Origin: Actinomycetes bacterium
Lineage (GTDB): Bacteria > Actinomycetota > Coriobacteriia > Coriobacteriales > UBA8131
Length of the DNA stretch: 40,541 bases
Direction of reading: 5' to 3'
Assembly: GCA_009787085.1 (NCBI GenBank)
Contig: WRGR01000031.1
Span: 1 to 40,541, forward strand
The position numbers and the translations under genes were made by a program. Below, piece by piece: positions 25,971-34,961 of this stretch. Under the pieces are notes generated by a model. It had not been told where the DNA came from and searched no databases. It worked only from the letters and a program-made list of their open reading frames with translations. Numbering within the stretch: position 1 is the first letter of the stretch; every line of letters starts with the position of its first letter.

Positions 25971-27269
25971 ATGTTTTATACCGCAAAGCCCCAAGAAAAC
26001 GCCCTACTTGTTGGCTTGGATGACGGCACGGGAAACGTCAACTTGGAAGAATCGCTGGCCGAGTTGGAACGCTTGGCCGTCACCGATGGTGCCTGCGTGG
26101 TCGGACGTGTCACCCAGCGCCTGAAGTCGGTCAATCCGAAAAGCTATGTCGGCAAGGGCAAGGTGGTTGAGATCGCCACCGCCGTCAAAGCTCTGCAAGC
26201 CGACCTGGTGATCTTTGACGACGAACTCACCCCGACCCAGCAATCCAACTTGGAACGCGAACTTTCCAGCTCGCGTGACAACATCAAAGTCATCGACCGC
26301 ACCGCGCTGATCTTAGACATTTTCGCATCACATGCCCAAAGCCGAGAGGGACGGCTGCAGGTACGCCTAGCCCAAAACCAATACCTCCTACCCCGTTTGC
26401 GCGGCATGTGGGCGCACTTGGCCTCCAACCGCATGGGCGGCGGTGTCGGCTCCCGTTTTGGTGAGGGTGAAAGCCAGTTGGAGGTCGACCGCCGGATGGT
26501 GCGTAAACGCATCGATACCATTCGCGCCGAGTTGGCCAAATTGGCCAAAAACCGCACCGCCCAGCGCAATGCCCGCTTGGATTCAGGCATCTTCAAGGTG
26601 GCTTTGGCCGGTTACACCAACGCCGGTAAATCCTCCCTTTTAAACCGCTTGACCACCGCTGATGTGCTGGTTGAGGACCAGCTCTTCGCCACGCTGGATT
26701 CCACCACCCGCCACCTGCCGCTTGACGGTGGCCGGGAAGCCACGCTGACCGACACCGTCGGCTTCATCCAGAAGTTGCCAACCACGCTGATCGAGGCCTT
26801 CCGCTCAACGCTCGACGAGATCACCAACGCCGACCTGATTCTGCATGTCGTCGATGCCGCATCACCAGCGCGTGACGAACAGATAGCTGCAGTTCAGCAG
26901 GTGCTGGAACAAATCGAGGCCGAAGGCATCCCGGCGATCATCGTCTATAACAAGGCCGACCTGCTGACATCGGAAGAAGTGCGCATCCTGCAAACCTCCA
27001 AACCGGGTGCCCAGTTGGTCTCAGCAGCCACCAGCAGCGGCATTGTCGAGCTGCTAGGACGTATCGCCACTGCCGCCAGTGCCACATCCCAGCTGATGGA
27101 AGTGCTGATTCCTTTCAACCAAGGCCGTTTAGTGCGCCTTGCTCACGAGCACACCGCTGTCATCAGCGAGCGCTTCAACGAGCACGGCGCTTGGCTGATG
27201 CTACGCGTTCCCACCGCACTATGCGGGCGATTCGCGCCCTACCTTCTGGATCCGGCCAATGGCAAATGA
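25971..27269 (+). CDS. hflX: ribosome-associated GTPase HflX
   Basis: GTPase that splits or rescues stalled ribosomes, especially under stress. The N-terminal HflX domain contains VGKGKVVEIATAV and FDDELTPTQQSNLE, then the glycine-rich RMGGGVGSRFGEGE linker. The G domain shows G1 GYTNAGKSS, G3 DTVGFIQKLP and G4 NKAD. I place the start at ATG 25971 (AAAGAAG just before) because the product then opens MFYTAKPQENALLVGLD as in relatives; GTG 25956 is the alternative, and the frame is open to 25881 inside mscL. It overlaps the next kinase gene by 11 nt. Confidence 0.94.
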   Translation: MFYTAKPQENALLVGLDDGTGNVNLEESLAELERLAVTDGACVVGRVTQRLKSVNPKSYVGKGKVVEIATAVKALQADLVIFDDELTPTQQSNLERELSSSRDNIKVIDRTALILDIFASHAQSREGRLQVRLAQNQYLLPRLRGMWAHLASNRMGGGVGSRFGEGESQLEVDRRMVRKRIDTIRAELAKLAKNRTAQRNARLDSGIFKVALAGYTNAGKSSLLNRLTTADVLVEDQLFATLDSTTRHLPLDGGREATLTDTVGFIQKLPTTLIEAFRSTLDEITNADLILHVVDAASPARDEQIAAVQQVLEQIEAEGIPAIIVYNKADLLTSEEVRILQTSKPGAQLVSAATSSGIVELLGRIATAASATSQLMEVLIPFNQGRLVRLAHEHTAVISERFNEHGAWLMLRVPTALCGRFAPYLLDPANGK

Positions 27270-29295
27270 GCTTATCCTCCAACGCTACCGGCTGCTGGAG
27301 AATGCCGGTCGCGGCGGCTTCTCCACTGTCGAGGTGGCTTGGGACACACGGCTGCAGCGGAAAGTGGCTGTAAAGCGTCTTGGCCAAGAGCAGGTCCAGC
27401 AACGCGGCCTACAGGAAGCGCGAACTGCCGCTCTACTGAAAGATGCCCGTATCATCGACATCATCGATTTCCAAGAAGTCGATGGCGAGGCTCTGATATT
27501 CATGGAGTACATCGATGGTGCCAGCCTCACCCAACTGATGCGCGAGAGCCAAGAACTGTTCAGCGTAGACTGTGTAACTGCCATTGCCAAGGATGTCGGT
27601 GGTGCCCTGAGCTATGCCCACGAGAACCAAGTGCTGCACTTAGACATCAAGCCCGACAACATCCTCTTTGACCATAGCGGATCGGCCAAGGTCACAGACT
27701 TCGGCTTGGCACAGCTCTCATCCCCACAGGGCTTTGGGAACTCTCTAGGGGGAACTATCGGCTATATGCCACCGGAACAGATCACCGGTGGTGCGGTGGA
27801 CGAGCGCACCGACCTCTGGGCATTCGCTGTGCTGCTTTATCAGTTGTTGTGCGGAGCCAATCCCTTCAGGGCAGCAGACCCCCAAGAATCCTTGCGGCGC
27901 ATCAACACAGTGCATTTTTATCTTCCGGCCGAGATCCGCGAAGACGTTGACCCCGCCCTCGACCAGCTGTTGTTATCGGCCTTGGCCGCCGAAGCCAACT
28001 ACCGCCCGCCGACCGTCGCCGCCTTTTGCACTGCCCTGACACCGCTGCTTGGCGATGCCCGGATTGGCCGCCGTGAGCTGAAGTCCCGGGTCAGCACGTC
28101 AATCAACGACGATGGCGGTCAAGCTGCCGACCAGCCCACCGGAGCAGGCGGCAAGTCCCGGACCGCCGCCTCTAGGGCCAATAGCGGCTCTTTGCCCACC
28201 GCTGACACTGCCGCCATAGACAAGCTGGATGGCAAAGCCCGCCGCAAAAACCGCTACGGAGACGGCCACAATACCCCCCCTTGGCTGCGCATCTCCGATA
28301 CGGGCCGCCGTTTTTTGGCTCGCCTCTTAACGGCCATCGCCGCTGCCTCTACGGCCTTTGTCGGGGCCAGCGGCTTCGGGCTGCTCAGTTTGGCCGGCGG
28401 TGGTGTTGCGACAGGCGCAGTCTGGCACCCAGTTGGCGGCAGCGCTGAGGCCAGCTACCCATTGCCCTCGCCGCACTTGTTGCCAAGCGATTTTCAACAG
28501 CAGTTGATAGTGCTGATTGGTGTACTGCTTATCATATTTTTTGTGACAGCGGCCGCACCAACACTGGGCTCTGTGCTCTCTTTGCTCGTCTTGGTTGCTG
28601 GAATTTTTGCCCGTGGCCTAGTGATCATGGCCATCGCCTTGCTAATCGCCGGTCTGGTTTGGTGGATAAGCAGCGGTCGGAGAAGCTGGACGCGGTCATT
28701 GCTACCAACACTGACCCCTTTGGCCGCAGCTCTCTTCGTGCCCTTCATATTGCCGTTGCTCGCCGGTCACCTTCTGAAATTGCGCCCGGCCATGGCCAGC
28801 TCGCTGGCCTGTTGGTTTTTTTTGCTTGTGCTCAGCTCGCTCAGTGTGCCGTTGCCAGTGCTGTTGGCCGGCGATGTCGTTACTCCAGCCGCCACCACGG
28901 CACTAGCAGACACTTTCTTCTACGCCAGCCCACTGCTAGCTGTAAATCTTGAGCAGCTGCCGCCATCACTGGCCGCATCACTGGCCAACCCCTTGGTTTG
29001 GATCAGTCTGCCAGCTTGGCTGTTGGCCAGTTTACTAACCTGTTTGCCGCACCGCAGCCAGTCCCAAAAACCCAAATCCCAGATAATGTGTGCCGTTTTG
29101 GCAACCATTATTCTAACAATAGCTATCCTAGCGGTACCCTTGTTTGCAGGCGTTAACGCTGTTCCCACAGCTTGGCTGCAACTCGTCTGCGGCCTTGGTT
29201 TCTCGTTGTTGTTGATGATCCTATTGATCAGGATCGGCGTGATGGACAATCAAAGCCTGACGTTACTGAAACAGGATATCAAGGAGGTGGGTTGA
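27259..29295 (+). CDS. Ser/Thr protein kinase with C-terminal multi-TM domain
   Basis: Residues 1-265 are a Hanks-type kinase: glycine loop GRGGFSTVEV, Lys39 (VAVKRL), catalytic HLDIKPDN (Asp129; Leu replaces the Arg of HRD), DFG 147-149 and PPEQ in place of APE. The missing Arg makes it a non-RD kinase, often not controlled through the activation loop. A basic, disordered linker (270-340) leads to about ten hydrophobic helices up to residue 670, with no PASTA or other sensor domain. The ATG overlaps hflX by 11 nt, and fhaA follows after 2 nt, so it belongs to the FHA/PP2C/PknB signalling operon. The membrane part may be the sensor; its ligand is unknown. Confidence 0.88.
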   Translation: MANELILQRYRLLENAGRGGFSTVEVAWDTRLQRKVAVKRLGQEQVQQRGLQEARTAALLKDARIIDIIDFQEVDGEALIFMEYIDGASLTQLMRESQELFSVDCVTAIAKDVGGALSYAHENQVLHLDIKPDNILFDHSGSAKVTDFGLAQLSSPQGFGNSLGGTIGYMPPEQITGGAVDERTDLWAFAVLLYQLLCGANPFRAADPQESLRRINTVHFYLPAEIREDVDPALDQLLLSALAAEANYRPPTVAAFCTALTPLLGDARIGRRELKSRVSTSINDDGGQAADQPTGAGGKSRTAASRANSGSLPTADTAAIDKLDGKARRKNRYGDGHNTPPWLRISDTGRRFLARLLTAIAAASTAFVGASGFGLLSLAGGGVATGAVWHPVGGSAEASYPLPSPHLLPSDFQQQLIVLIGVLLIIFFVTAAAPTLGSVLSLLVLVAGIFARGLVIMAIALLIAGLVWWISSGRRSWTRSLLPTLTPLAAALFVPFILPLLAGHLLKLRPAMASSLACWFFLLVLSSLSVPLPVLLAGDVVTPAATTALADTFFYASPLLAVNLEQLPPSLAASLANPLVWISLPAWLLASLLTCLPHRSQSQKPKSQIMCAVLATIILTIAILAVPLFAGVNAVPTAWLQLVCGLGFSLLLMILLIRIGVMDNQSLTLLKQDIKEVG

Positions 29296-29297
29296 CG

Positions 29298-30473
29298 ATG
29301 GGAATGCTCTCAAAATTCGAAGGCGGCGTGGAGAGTGCCTTCGACAAGGCCAGCGGCTCGGTTTTCAAGGCTCCGCTAGAACCAGCCGAGATCGCCCGGC
29401 GGGCTGAAAAGCAGATGAAGCAGGAGCGGCTGGTCGGTGCCAATAAACAGTATGCGCCGACCCTCTACACCGTTTTGGTCAATTCCAAGGACGATTGCCG
29501 CTTGTTCGCCTTTTATCCCACCATGGCCGCTGAGATCGAAACCTACCTGCTAACCCGGGGCACAGATGCCGGCCTCAGCTTTGACTGCCGCCCCTTAGTA
29601 CGTTTTATCGTCGACCGTAAGTTGAGGAGCGGCAAGTTCGATGTTATCGCAGAAAACGTCGCGTCTGCGGTGATCCTCGAACTGCGTGAGGAGGAGATGC
29701 TGTTCTACGGCCTGAAGTCGTCGAAGCCACATGAGGATGTTGAAGACGATAAACTGCCCGCCACCGCCCCCGAACTTCAGCCCGATTTCGACAGCGAGGC
29801 AGAGGATGACTACCAGATGGATGCCGAAGAGGCCATCAGCGTAGTTATGGGCGCTAAGCATCATTCCGACGACACGGCTTTTGCTCCCCCCAGCTTTACG
29901 CCGTCTTTAGGTTATGACCACGACGAGCTGGAAGTACCTGATGCCCCGATGCCATCGCCGCCAGCCGCAAACCAGCCCGTCTTGTTGGACAGCGCCGCCG
30001 TCCCTAACAATCAGCTTGGGCATGCCCCCTCCCTTGTCAGCTTGCCAGAAGAAGCCGTACACCCCGCCAGCCTGTCAGGTTCGGCTCCAAGCATCGTCAG
30101 TCTACCTGATTTCTTAGAAGGCCGGTCGGCGAACGCAGCGAGTCAGCCGCCGAACACAACAAACCGGATACCAAGTGCTAGGGCTTTAGGTTCCTCTTAT
30201 CTGATCGATACGGCCACAGGACGGGTGTTTGCTTTGACCAGCACCGAAATGGGACTTGGCCGCAGCTCGGACAACGCCATTGTTGTCAATGATGCCAACG
30301 CCTCACGCTACCATGCCTTGTTGCGACAAGGCATGTCTGGTAAATGGCAGCTGTCCGACTTGGGATCCACCAATGGCACTATGCTCAACGGTCGATTTTT
30401 GGAGCAGGCCATATTGCGAAACCATGATCAGATTACTATAGGGACAACAAACTTGGAGTTTGAGACAGAGTGA
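29298..30473 (+). CDS. fhaA: FhaA-type protein (DUF3662 + FHA domain)
   Basis: Phosphothreonine-binding adaptor of the PknB cell-wall signalling cluster. N-terminal DUF3662 domain (residues 1-130, FEGGVESAFDKASGSVFKAP, EIARRAEKQMKQ), an acidic Pro/Ser-rich linker (about 135-300) and a C-terminal FHA domain with MGLGRSSDNAI, SRYHALL and the STNGT motif. I start at ATG 29298, preceded by AAGGAGGTGG 8 nt upstream, 2 nt after the kinase stop; the open frame to 29172 is inside that gene. In mycobacteria FhaA binds phosphorylated MviN/MurJ; that partner is not in this window. Confidence 0.92.
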   Translation: MGMLSKFEGGVESAFDKASGSVFKAPLEPAEIARRAEKQMKQERLVGANKQYAPTLYTVLVNSKDDCRLFAFYPTMAAEIETYLLTRGTDAGLSFDCRPLVRFIVDRKLRSGKFDVIAENVASAVILELREEEMLFYGLKSSKPHEDVEDDKLPATAPELQPDFDSEAEDDYQMDAEEAISVVMGAKHHSDDTAFAPPSFTPSLGYDHDELEVPDAPMPSPPAANQPVLLDSAAVPNNQLGHAPSLVSLPEEAVHPASLSGSAPSIVSLPDFLEGRSANAASQPPNTTNRIPSARALGSSYLIDTATGRVFALTSTEMGLGRSSDNAIVVNDANASRYHALLRQGMSGKWQLSDLGSTNGTMLNGRFLEQAILRNHDQITIGTTNLEFETE

Positions 30474-30493
30474 AGGACAAAGGCAACTGACCG

Positions 30494-30907
30494 ATGATCG
30501 AGATTGTTTTATTTGCTGGCCGGATACTGCTTATCGCACTGCTGTTCCTCTTCTTGATAGCAGTGATGAACACGGGGGTCGGATTAGTTAAGGGTTTGAA
30601 CCGGCGCAAGGAGCACTGGCGCTTGGTGGTCGAAAGGGGCCCTGATGACATCCAAGGCCTAAAGATCACCGTCACCGGCCCTGTGGTAGTTGGCCGGGCA
30701 CCTGGTGCCGACATCCTGATCAACGCAGAGTACGTCTCCGGGCGGCATGCCCGGTTTTCTCCGATCGGCTCCGATCTGGTTATTGAAGATCTCGCATCCA
30801 CAAATGGTACTCAGCTCAACGGCCAACGCATCGGGCTGGCCACCGAACTCGAGGATGGTGACTTGGTAAACATCGGTGATGTCGCCTTGAGGATCAGCTA
30901 CTCATGA
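30494..30907 (+). CDS. fhaB: FhaB-type membrane-anchored FHA protein
   Basis: One N-terminal TM helix (IVLFAGRILLIALLFLFLIA, residues 4-23) and a cytoplasmic FHA domain: VVVGRAPGADILI, SGRHARF, DLASTNGTQLNG. The 137-residue size fits the FhaB/FipA group, which recruits phosphorylated partners at the division and elongation machinery. It overlaps the PP2C start by 4 nt (ATGA). Confidence 0.92.
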   Translation: MIEIVLFAGRILLIALLFLFLIAVMNTGVGLVKGLNRRKEHWRLVVERGPDDIQGLKITVTGPVVVGRAPGADILINAEYVSGRHARFSPIGSDLVIEDLASTNGTQLNGQRIGLATELEDGDLVNIGDVALRISYS

Positions 30908-32016
30908 ACGCTCGGCGCAATAATGCCCCGAGGCGAATGCCGCTGGCAGACGGACTCAAGCTGGACGTTGGCGCCGCCAGTTCCTTGGGCAGGATCCGTG
31001 TCAACAATGAAGATGCCTTCTTAGTTGCCGCACCGCTGTTTATCGTAGCTGACGGCATGGGCGGACATGAGGCCGGCGAGGTGGCCAGCCGCTTGGCTAT
31101 CGAGCAGATGCGAGCTGCGGCGGCCAAACTGGACGGCCCCCAAGACCTTCGCAAGGCGATCTGCCGAGCCAATCTGGAAATCTTTCAAGCGCCATTCAAA
31201 GGCATCGGCCGTCCCGGTATGGGCACTACTATGACAGCAGCACTGATAGAAGATGGTCGTCTGCTAATAGCTCAAGTCGGTGACTCCCGAGCCTATTTGC
31301 TGCACAATGGGACACTGCAACGGCTTACCCGAGACCATTCCCTAGTAGAAGAGATGATCTCCAACGGCACAATCTCGGAAGAAGAGGCCCGTGAGCATCC
31401 CCGTCGCGGCGTCATCACCCGGGTGTTGGGCAACGATGCCGAAGTCGACCCGGATCTCTATGAGCTAGCAATCGAGCCCGGCGATCAACTGCTGCTTTGC
31501 TCCGATGGCCTCCATGGCATGATCACTGATACCGAAATCGAAGAGCTGCTCGCTGCCTCACTCTCCAACTCATCATCCCAAGAAAGCGTCGATGCCTTGA
31601 TCGACATGGCCAACGAAGCGGGCGGCTTCGACAACGTTACTGTTATTTTGGTGGGCATCAAAGAGCTTCCTAAGCCTGTTTCGGCAGCGCCTAAGCGCCG
31701 AGGCTTTTTAACGGCAATCGTCGTCTTCATCTCCTGTTTTCTGCTGATAGTCGGCGGCACGGTCGGCGGCTTTTGGCTTTACGCCCACAACTCCGCCTAC
31801 TTGGTTGCCGAAAACGGCCATGTCGTGCTATACCGCGGCTTGGCCGACGATGTCCTCGGCTTCAAGCTGCAATGGCTGCAATCCGACACCAACATCCCGG
31901 TGGACAAACTGCCCGCACCTCTCCCGGAACGCTTGCAGCAGGGTGTGCAGTTGGGGTCACTTCAAGAGGCTGAGGACATTGTCGCCCAATACCGCCAGCA
32001 GACAGGCTCGGGCTGA
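30904..32016 (+). CDS. PP2C-family Ser/Thr phosphatase PstP-like
   Basis: Removes phosphate from kinase targets in the cluster. The metal-binding motifs are complete: SSLGRIRVNNEDAF, FIVADGMGGHEAGE, GMGTTMTAAL, LIAQVGDSRAYL, LLCSDGLHGM and GGFDNVTVILV (residues 1-255). One TM helix (about 275-297, FLTAIVVFISCFLLIVGGTV) anchors it, leaving a 75-residue outer domain. Start overlaps the fhaB stop; its TGA overlaps the SEDS-PBP ATG by 1 nt, so translation is likely coupled. Confidence 0.94.
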   Translation: MNARRNNAPRRMPLADGLKLDVGAASSLGRIRVNNEDAFLVAAPLFIVADGMGGHEAGEVASRLAIEQMRAAAAKLDGPQDLRKAICRANLEIFQAPFKGIGRPGMGTTMTAALIEDGRLLIAQVGDSRAYLLHNGTLQRLTRDHSLVEEMISNGTISEEEAREHPRRGVITRVLGNDAEVDPDLYELAIEPGDQLLLCSDGLHGMITDTEIEELLAASLSNSSSQESVDALIDMANEAGGFDNVTVILVGIKELPKPVSAAPKRRGFLTAIVVFISCFLLIVGGTVGGFWLYAHNSAYLVAENGHVVLYRGLADDVLGFKLQWLQSDTNIPVDKLPAPLPERLQQGVQLGSLQEAEDIVAQYRQQTGSG

Positions 32017-34832
32017 TGAGCGCCGCCCCAGCAGCGCGGCACACGCGCCAAACAGCAGAAGAGCCCGGCCTCAGCCGCCGCAATGTCGAGCTGTTGTTGA
32101 TTTTGGCTGCGTCACCAGTGCTGGCCTTGCTTTTCGCGCTGGCCATCCTGGCCAGCGGCCAGCCCTTGACACTTTCGGTTTTCGCCGTACCCATCGGCCT
32201 CTTCGGCAGCTTTTTGCTTGCCCATCTGGCTGTCCGCTGGCTGGCACCAGCTGCCGACCCAGCACTCCTGCCTATTGTCTTCATGCTTTCCGGCATTGGC
32301 ATCGCTTTCGTTTTGCGCCTGTCGCCGGACACCGCCGACCGCCAAGTACTTTGGCTCTTCTTGTCCATTGCGGCAATGGTCGTCGTGCTCTTCGCTGCCC
32401 GCTCCATCTCCAAGCTGACTGACTACAAATATACCCTGATGATCATCGGCTTGGTGCTTTTGCTGCTGCCGGCAGTGATCGGCGTAGAGCGCGGCGGCTC
32501 CAAGATTTGGCTCTCGTTTCTCGGCTACTCCTTCCAACCGGGCGAGCTGGCCAAAGTGCTGATCGTACTGTTCTTGGCCGGGTATATGGCTGACAACCGT
32601 GAGATGCTGTCGATGACACGGCGCAGCCGGCTGGGTTTGAAGCTGCCCGATCTACGCACCCTGATGCCCCTGTTGATAATGTGGGCCATCAGCCTACTGA
32701 TCGTGATCTTCGAGCGCGACTTGGGCAGTGCGCTCTTGTTCTTTGGCATCTTCTTGATCATGCTCTACATAGCCACCGGTCGTTTGATCTATGTAGCCGT
32801 TGGTGCTTTGCTGGCCATTGGCGGCTGTATGGTTGCTTGGACGCTCTTCTCCCATGTCCAAGTGAGAGTGGCCACTTGGATCGACCCCTTTGCCTACCGC
32901 AACGACAGCGGCTATCAGCTCTCCCAAGCCCTCTATTCCTTAGCCGACGGCGGCATGATCGGCACCGGTATCGGCCAAGGGATGCCAGGGCTGATACCCG
33001 TAGTGTCCTCCGACTTCATCTTCGATGCTATCGCCGAGGAGATGGGGCTACTTGGTGCGGCGGCCGTGCTGATCTTGTTTTTGCTTTTCGCAGTACGCGG
33101 GCTGATTATCGCGGCACGTGCCAAAAGCGATGTCGAAGCATTCTGTGCCGTCGGCCTGACTGCGGCGATATCCCTCCAAGCCTTCATTATCGTCGGCGGC
33201 GTCACCCGTCTAATACCGCTGACCGGCGTTACCCTGCCTTTCATGAGCCAAGGCGGATCGTCACTGCTGGCCAGCTTCATTATCGTCGGTTTGTTGTTGA
33301 GAGCTGGTGACAGCGGCACCGGACTCGGAACCGAGATGATCGGCGTTCAAGGTGCAGAGGGCGGCATCCTCGGCCGTTTTGCCCTAGGGCGGCGGCTGAC
33401 CATCTTTATCGGCGGCCTTTCCGCACTCTTCGCCCTATTGATCGTGAATCTCGGTTGGTACATGGTGGTGCAGGCTCCCGCCTTGCAAGCCGACCCGGCC
33501 AACAGCCATGTAATCATACGCGACCTGAACCGCCCACGCGGTAGCATCATCAGCGCCAATGGAGTGGTGTTAGCCCAAAGCGTCCAGGACGCCTCGGGGA
33601 CGTGGCAGCGCCAGTACCCGCAAGGCTCCTTAGCTGCACACCTTGTTGGCTACCGCAGTGCCACTTATGGGGCAGCTGGCATTGAGGCCCGCTATTCCGA
33701 TACTTTGACCGGGCGGGCAGATTTCAGCAGTTGGCCGGATGCTGTAGCCTCGATGGCCGGCGTTGTCCAGCTCGGAAATGACGTTCGCCTGACCTGCGAC
33801 ACCCGCATCCAAGCTGCCGCCGAACTCGCCATTAGTAGCAACATGGGCGCCGCAATAGTGATGGATGCCCAAACCGGAGCGGTGCTGGCCATGGCTTCTT
33901 CCCCCACTTTCAAGCCGGCAAGCATCGACTCCCTGCTGAAAGACAGCAGCTCGGGCAACGGCTCGGGCGGCAACCAAGCCACCAGCGAGCTTTACAATCG
34001 GGCGACAGCCAACCTCTATGCGCCGGGATCGACCTTCAAAACCGTCACTTTAGCCAGTGCGCTGGCCAGTGGGGTGACCAGCCTGGAAGACTACTACGAT
34101 GCCCCACCTCGGCTCTCGGTCGGCAACGCCGACATCACTAACTATCACCTCAACGACTACGGCAACGTCAGCCTGCTACGCGGCTATGAGCTGTCATCCA
34201 ACACGGTCTTCGCCCAACTGGCAGAGCAGCTCGGAGCCGAGCGCCTGGTAGCGGGAGCCGAGCGCTTCGGCTTCAACCAGCCTTTGCAAAGCGATTTTGA
34301 CGTGGCCATGTCACTGATGCCCAAACCTGCGGAGATGACCGACTGGGAAACGGCCTGGGCGGGAATCGGCCAACCGGTCGGCGAGCACCCTAGCCCGGCT
34401 GGACCGCAGGTCACGGTAGTGCAGATGGCCATGGTGGCCGCAACCATCGCCAATGACGGCCTGATGATGAAGCCCCATGTCACATCAAGCATCACCAGCC
34501 CAGAGGGCAAGATCCTGCAAGCCACCCCAAATGAGGCGATCGGACAAGTGCTGAACCAGCCAGTTGTCAACGAGATGCAGATGGCGATGCAGGGGGTGGT
34601 GGAGGCTGGCACAGCCACTGCCACTAAGATCCCCGGGTACACAGTACGCGGCAAAACCGGCACTGCCGAGACCGGTCGCCCCACCCAAGACAGCTGGTTC
34701 ACGGGTTGGGTCGAAGTTGGCGGCCGCAAGATCGTGGTGGCAATCGTGCTGGAGCAACAAGCCACAACCGGTGCCGCGGTGCCCCAAGCCCGCCAGATAT
34801 TCACGGCAGCCATTGATGCTTATGGCAAATAG
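32016..34832 (+). CDS. SEDS glycosyltransferase-class B PBP fusion (FtsW/RodA + PbpA)
   Basis: One 938-residue chain joins the two enzymes that normally pair for septal or lateral peptidoglycan synthesis. Residues about 20-435 are a ten-TM SEDS polymerase with GGSKIWLSFLGYSFQPGELAK split by the family's usual loops, the essential Asp235 in FERDLGSALL, and PFMSQGGSSLLASF. An extra TM helix (461-485) leads to an outer transpeptidase domain with SxxK at Ser672-Lys675 (APGSTFK), SSN at 727-729 and KTG at 880-882. PBP dimerisation-domain sequence (residues 500-600) is short. No stop or frameshift separates the two halves. It lies between PP2C and pknB, the slot of rodA and pbpA in other actinobacteria. 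Confidence 0.95.
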   Translation: MSAAPAARHTRQTAEEPGLSRRNVELLLILAASPVLALLFALAILASGQPLTLSVFAVPIGLFGSFLLAHLAVRWLAPAADPALLPIVFMLSGIGIAFVLRLSPDTADRQVLWLFLSIAAMVVVLFAARSISKLTDYKYTLMIIGLVLLLLPAVIGVERGGSKIWLSFLGYSFQPGELAKVLIVLFLAGYMADNREMLSMTRRSRLGLKLPDLRTLMPLLIMWAISLLIVIFERDLGSALLFFGIFLIMLYIATGRLIYVAVGALLAIGGCMVAWTLFSHVQVRVATWIDPFAYRNDSGYQLSQALYSLADGGMIGTGIGQGMPGLIPVVSSDFIFDAIAEEMGLLGAAAVLILFLLFAVRGLIIAARAKSDVEAFCAVGLTAAISLQAFIIVGGVTRLIPLTGVTLPFMSQGGSSLLASFIIVGLLLRAGDSGTGLGTEMIGVQGAEGGILGRFALGRRLTIFIGGLSALFALLIVNLGWYMVVQAPALQADPANSHVIIRDLNRPRGSIISANGVVLAQSVQDASGTWQRQYPQGSLAAHLVGYRSATYGAAGIEARYSDTLTGRADFSSWPDAVASMAGVVQLGNDVRLTCDTRIQAAAELAISSNMGAAIVMDAQTGAVLAMASSPTFKPASIDSLLKDSSSGNGSGGNQATSELYNRATANLYAPGSTFKTVTLASALASGVTSLEDYYDAPPRLSVGNADITNYHLNDYGNVSLLRGYELSSNTVFAQLAEQLGAERLVAGAERFGFNQPLQSDFDVAMSLMPKPAEMTDWETAWAGIGQPVGEHPSPAGPQVTVVQMAMVAATIANDGLMMKPHVTSSITSPEGKILQATPNEAIGQVLNQPVVNEMQMAMQGVVEAGTATATKIPGYTVRGKTGTAETGRPTQDSWFTGWVEVGGRKIVVAIVLEQQATTGAAVPQARQIFTAAIDAYGK

Positions 34833-34840
34833 TAGGCGCT

Positions 34841-34890
34841 GGAAAGCACTAATGTTAGCCTTTTTATCAGATTGCAAGCTAAATTACCAC
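34841..34890. repeat. probable decayed fragment F of the palindromic repeat
   Basis: GGAAAGCACTAATGTTAGCC then ATCAGATTGCAAGCTAAATT is loosely similar to the left arm of the family (GGAAGCACCGA, AGATTGTAAGCTGAACC). It lies between the SEDS-PBP stop and pknB. A TATAAT at 34920-34925 may give pknB its own promoter. Confidence 0.4.
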
Positions 34891-34961
34891 ATCATGACCG
34901 ATGTTGGGAAAACTTTGCCTATAATGTCGTATGAGTGTTTGATGAGCCAAGGAGCTAGATC

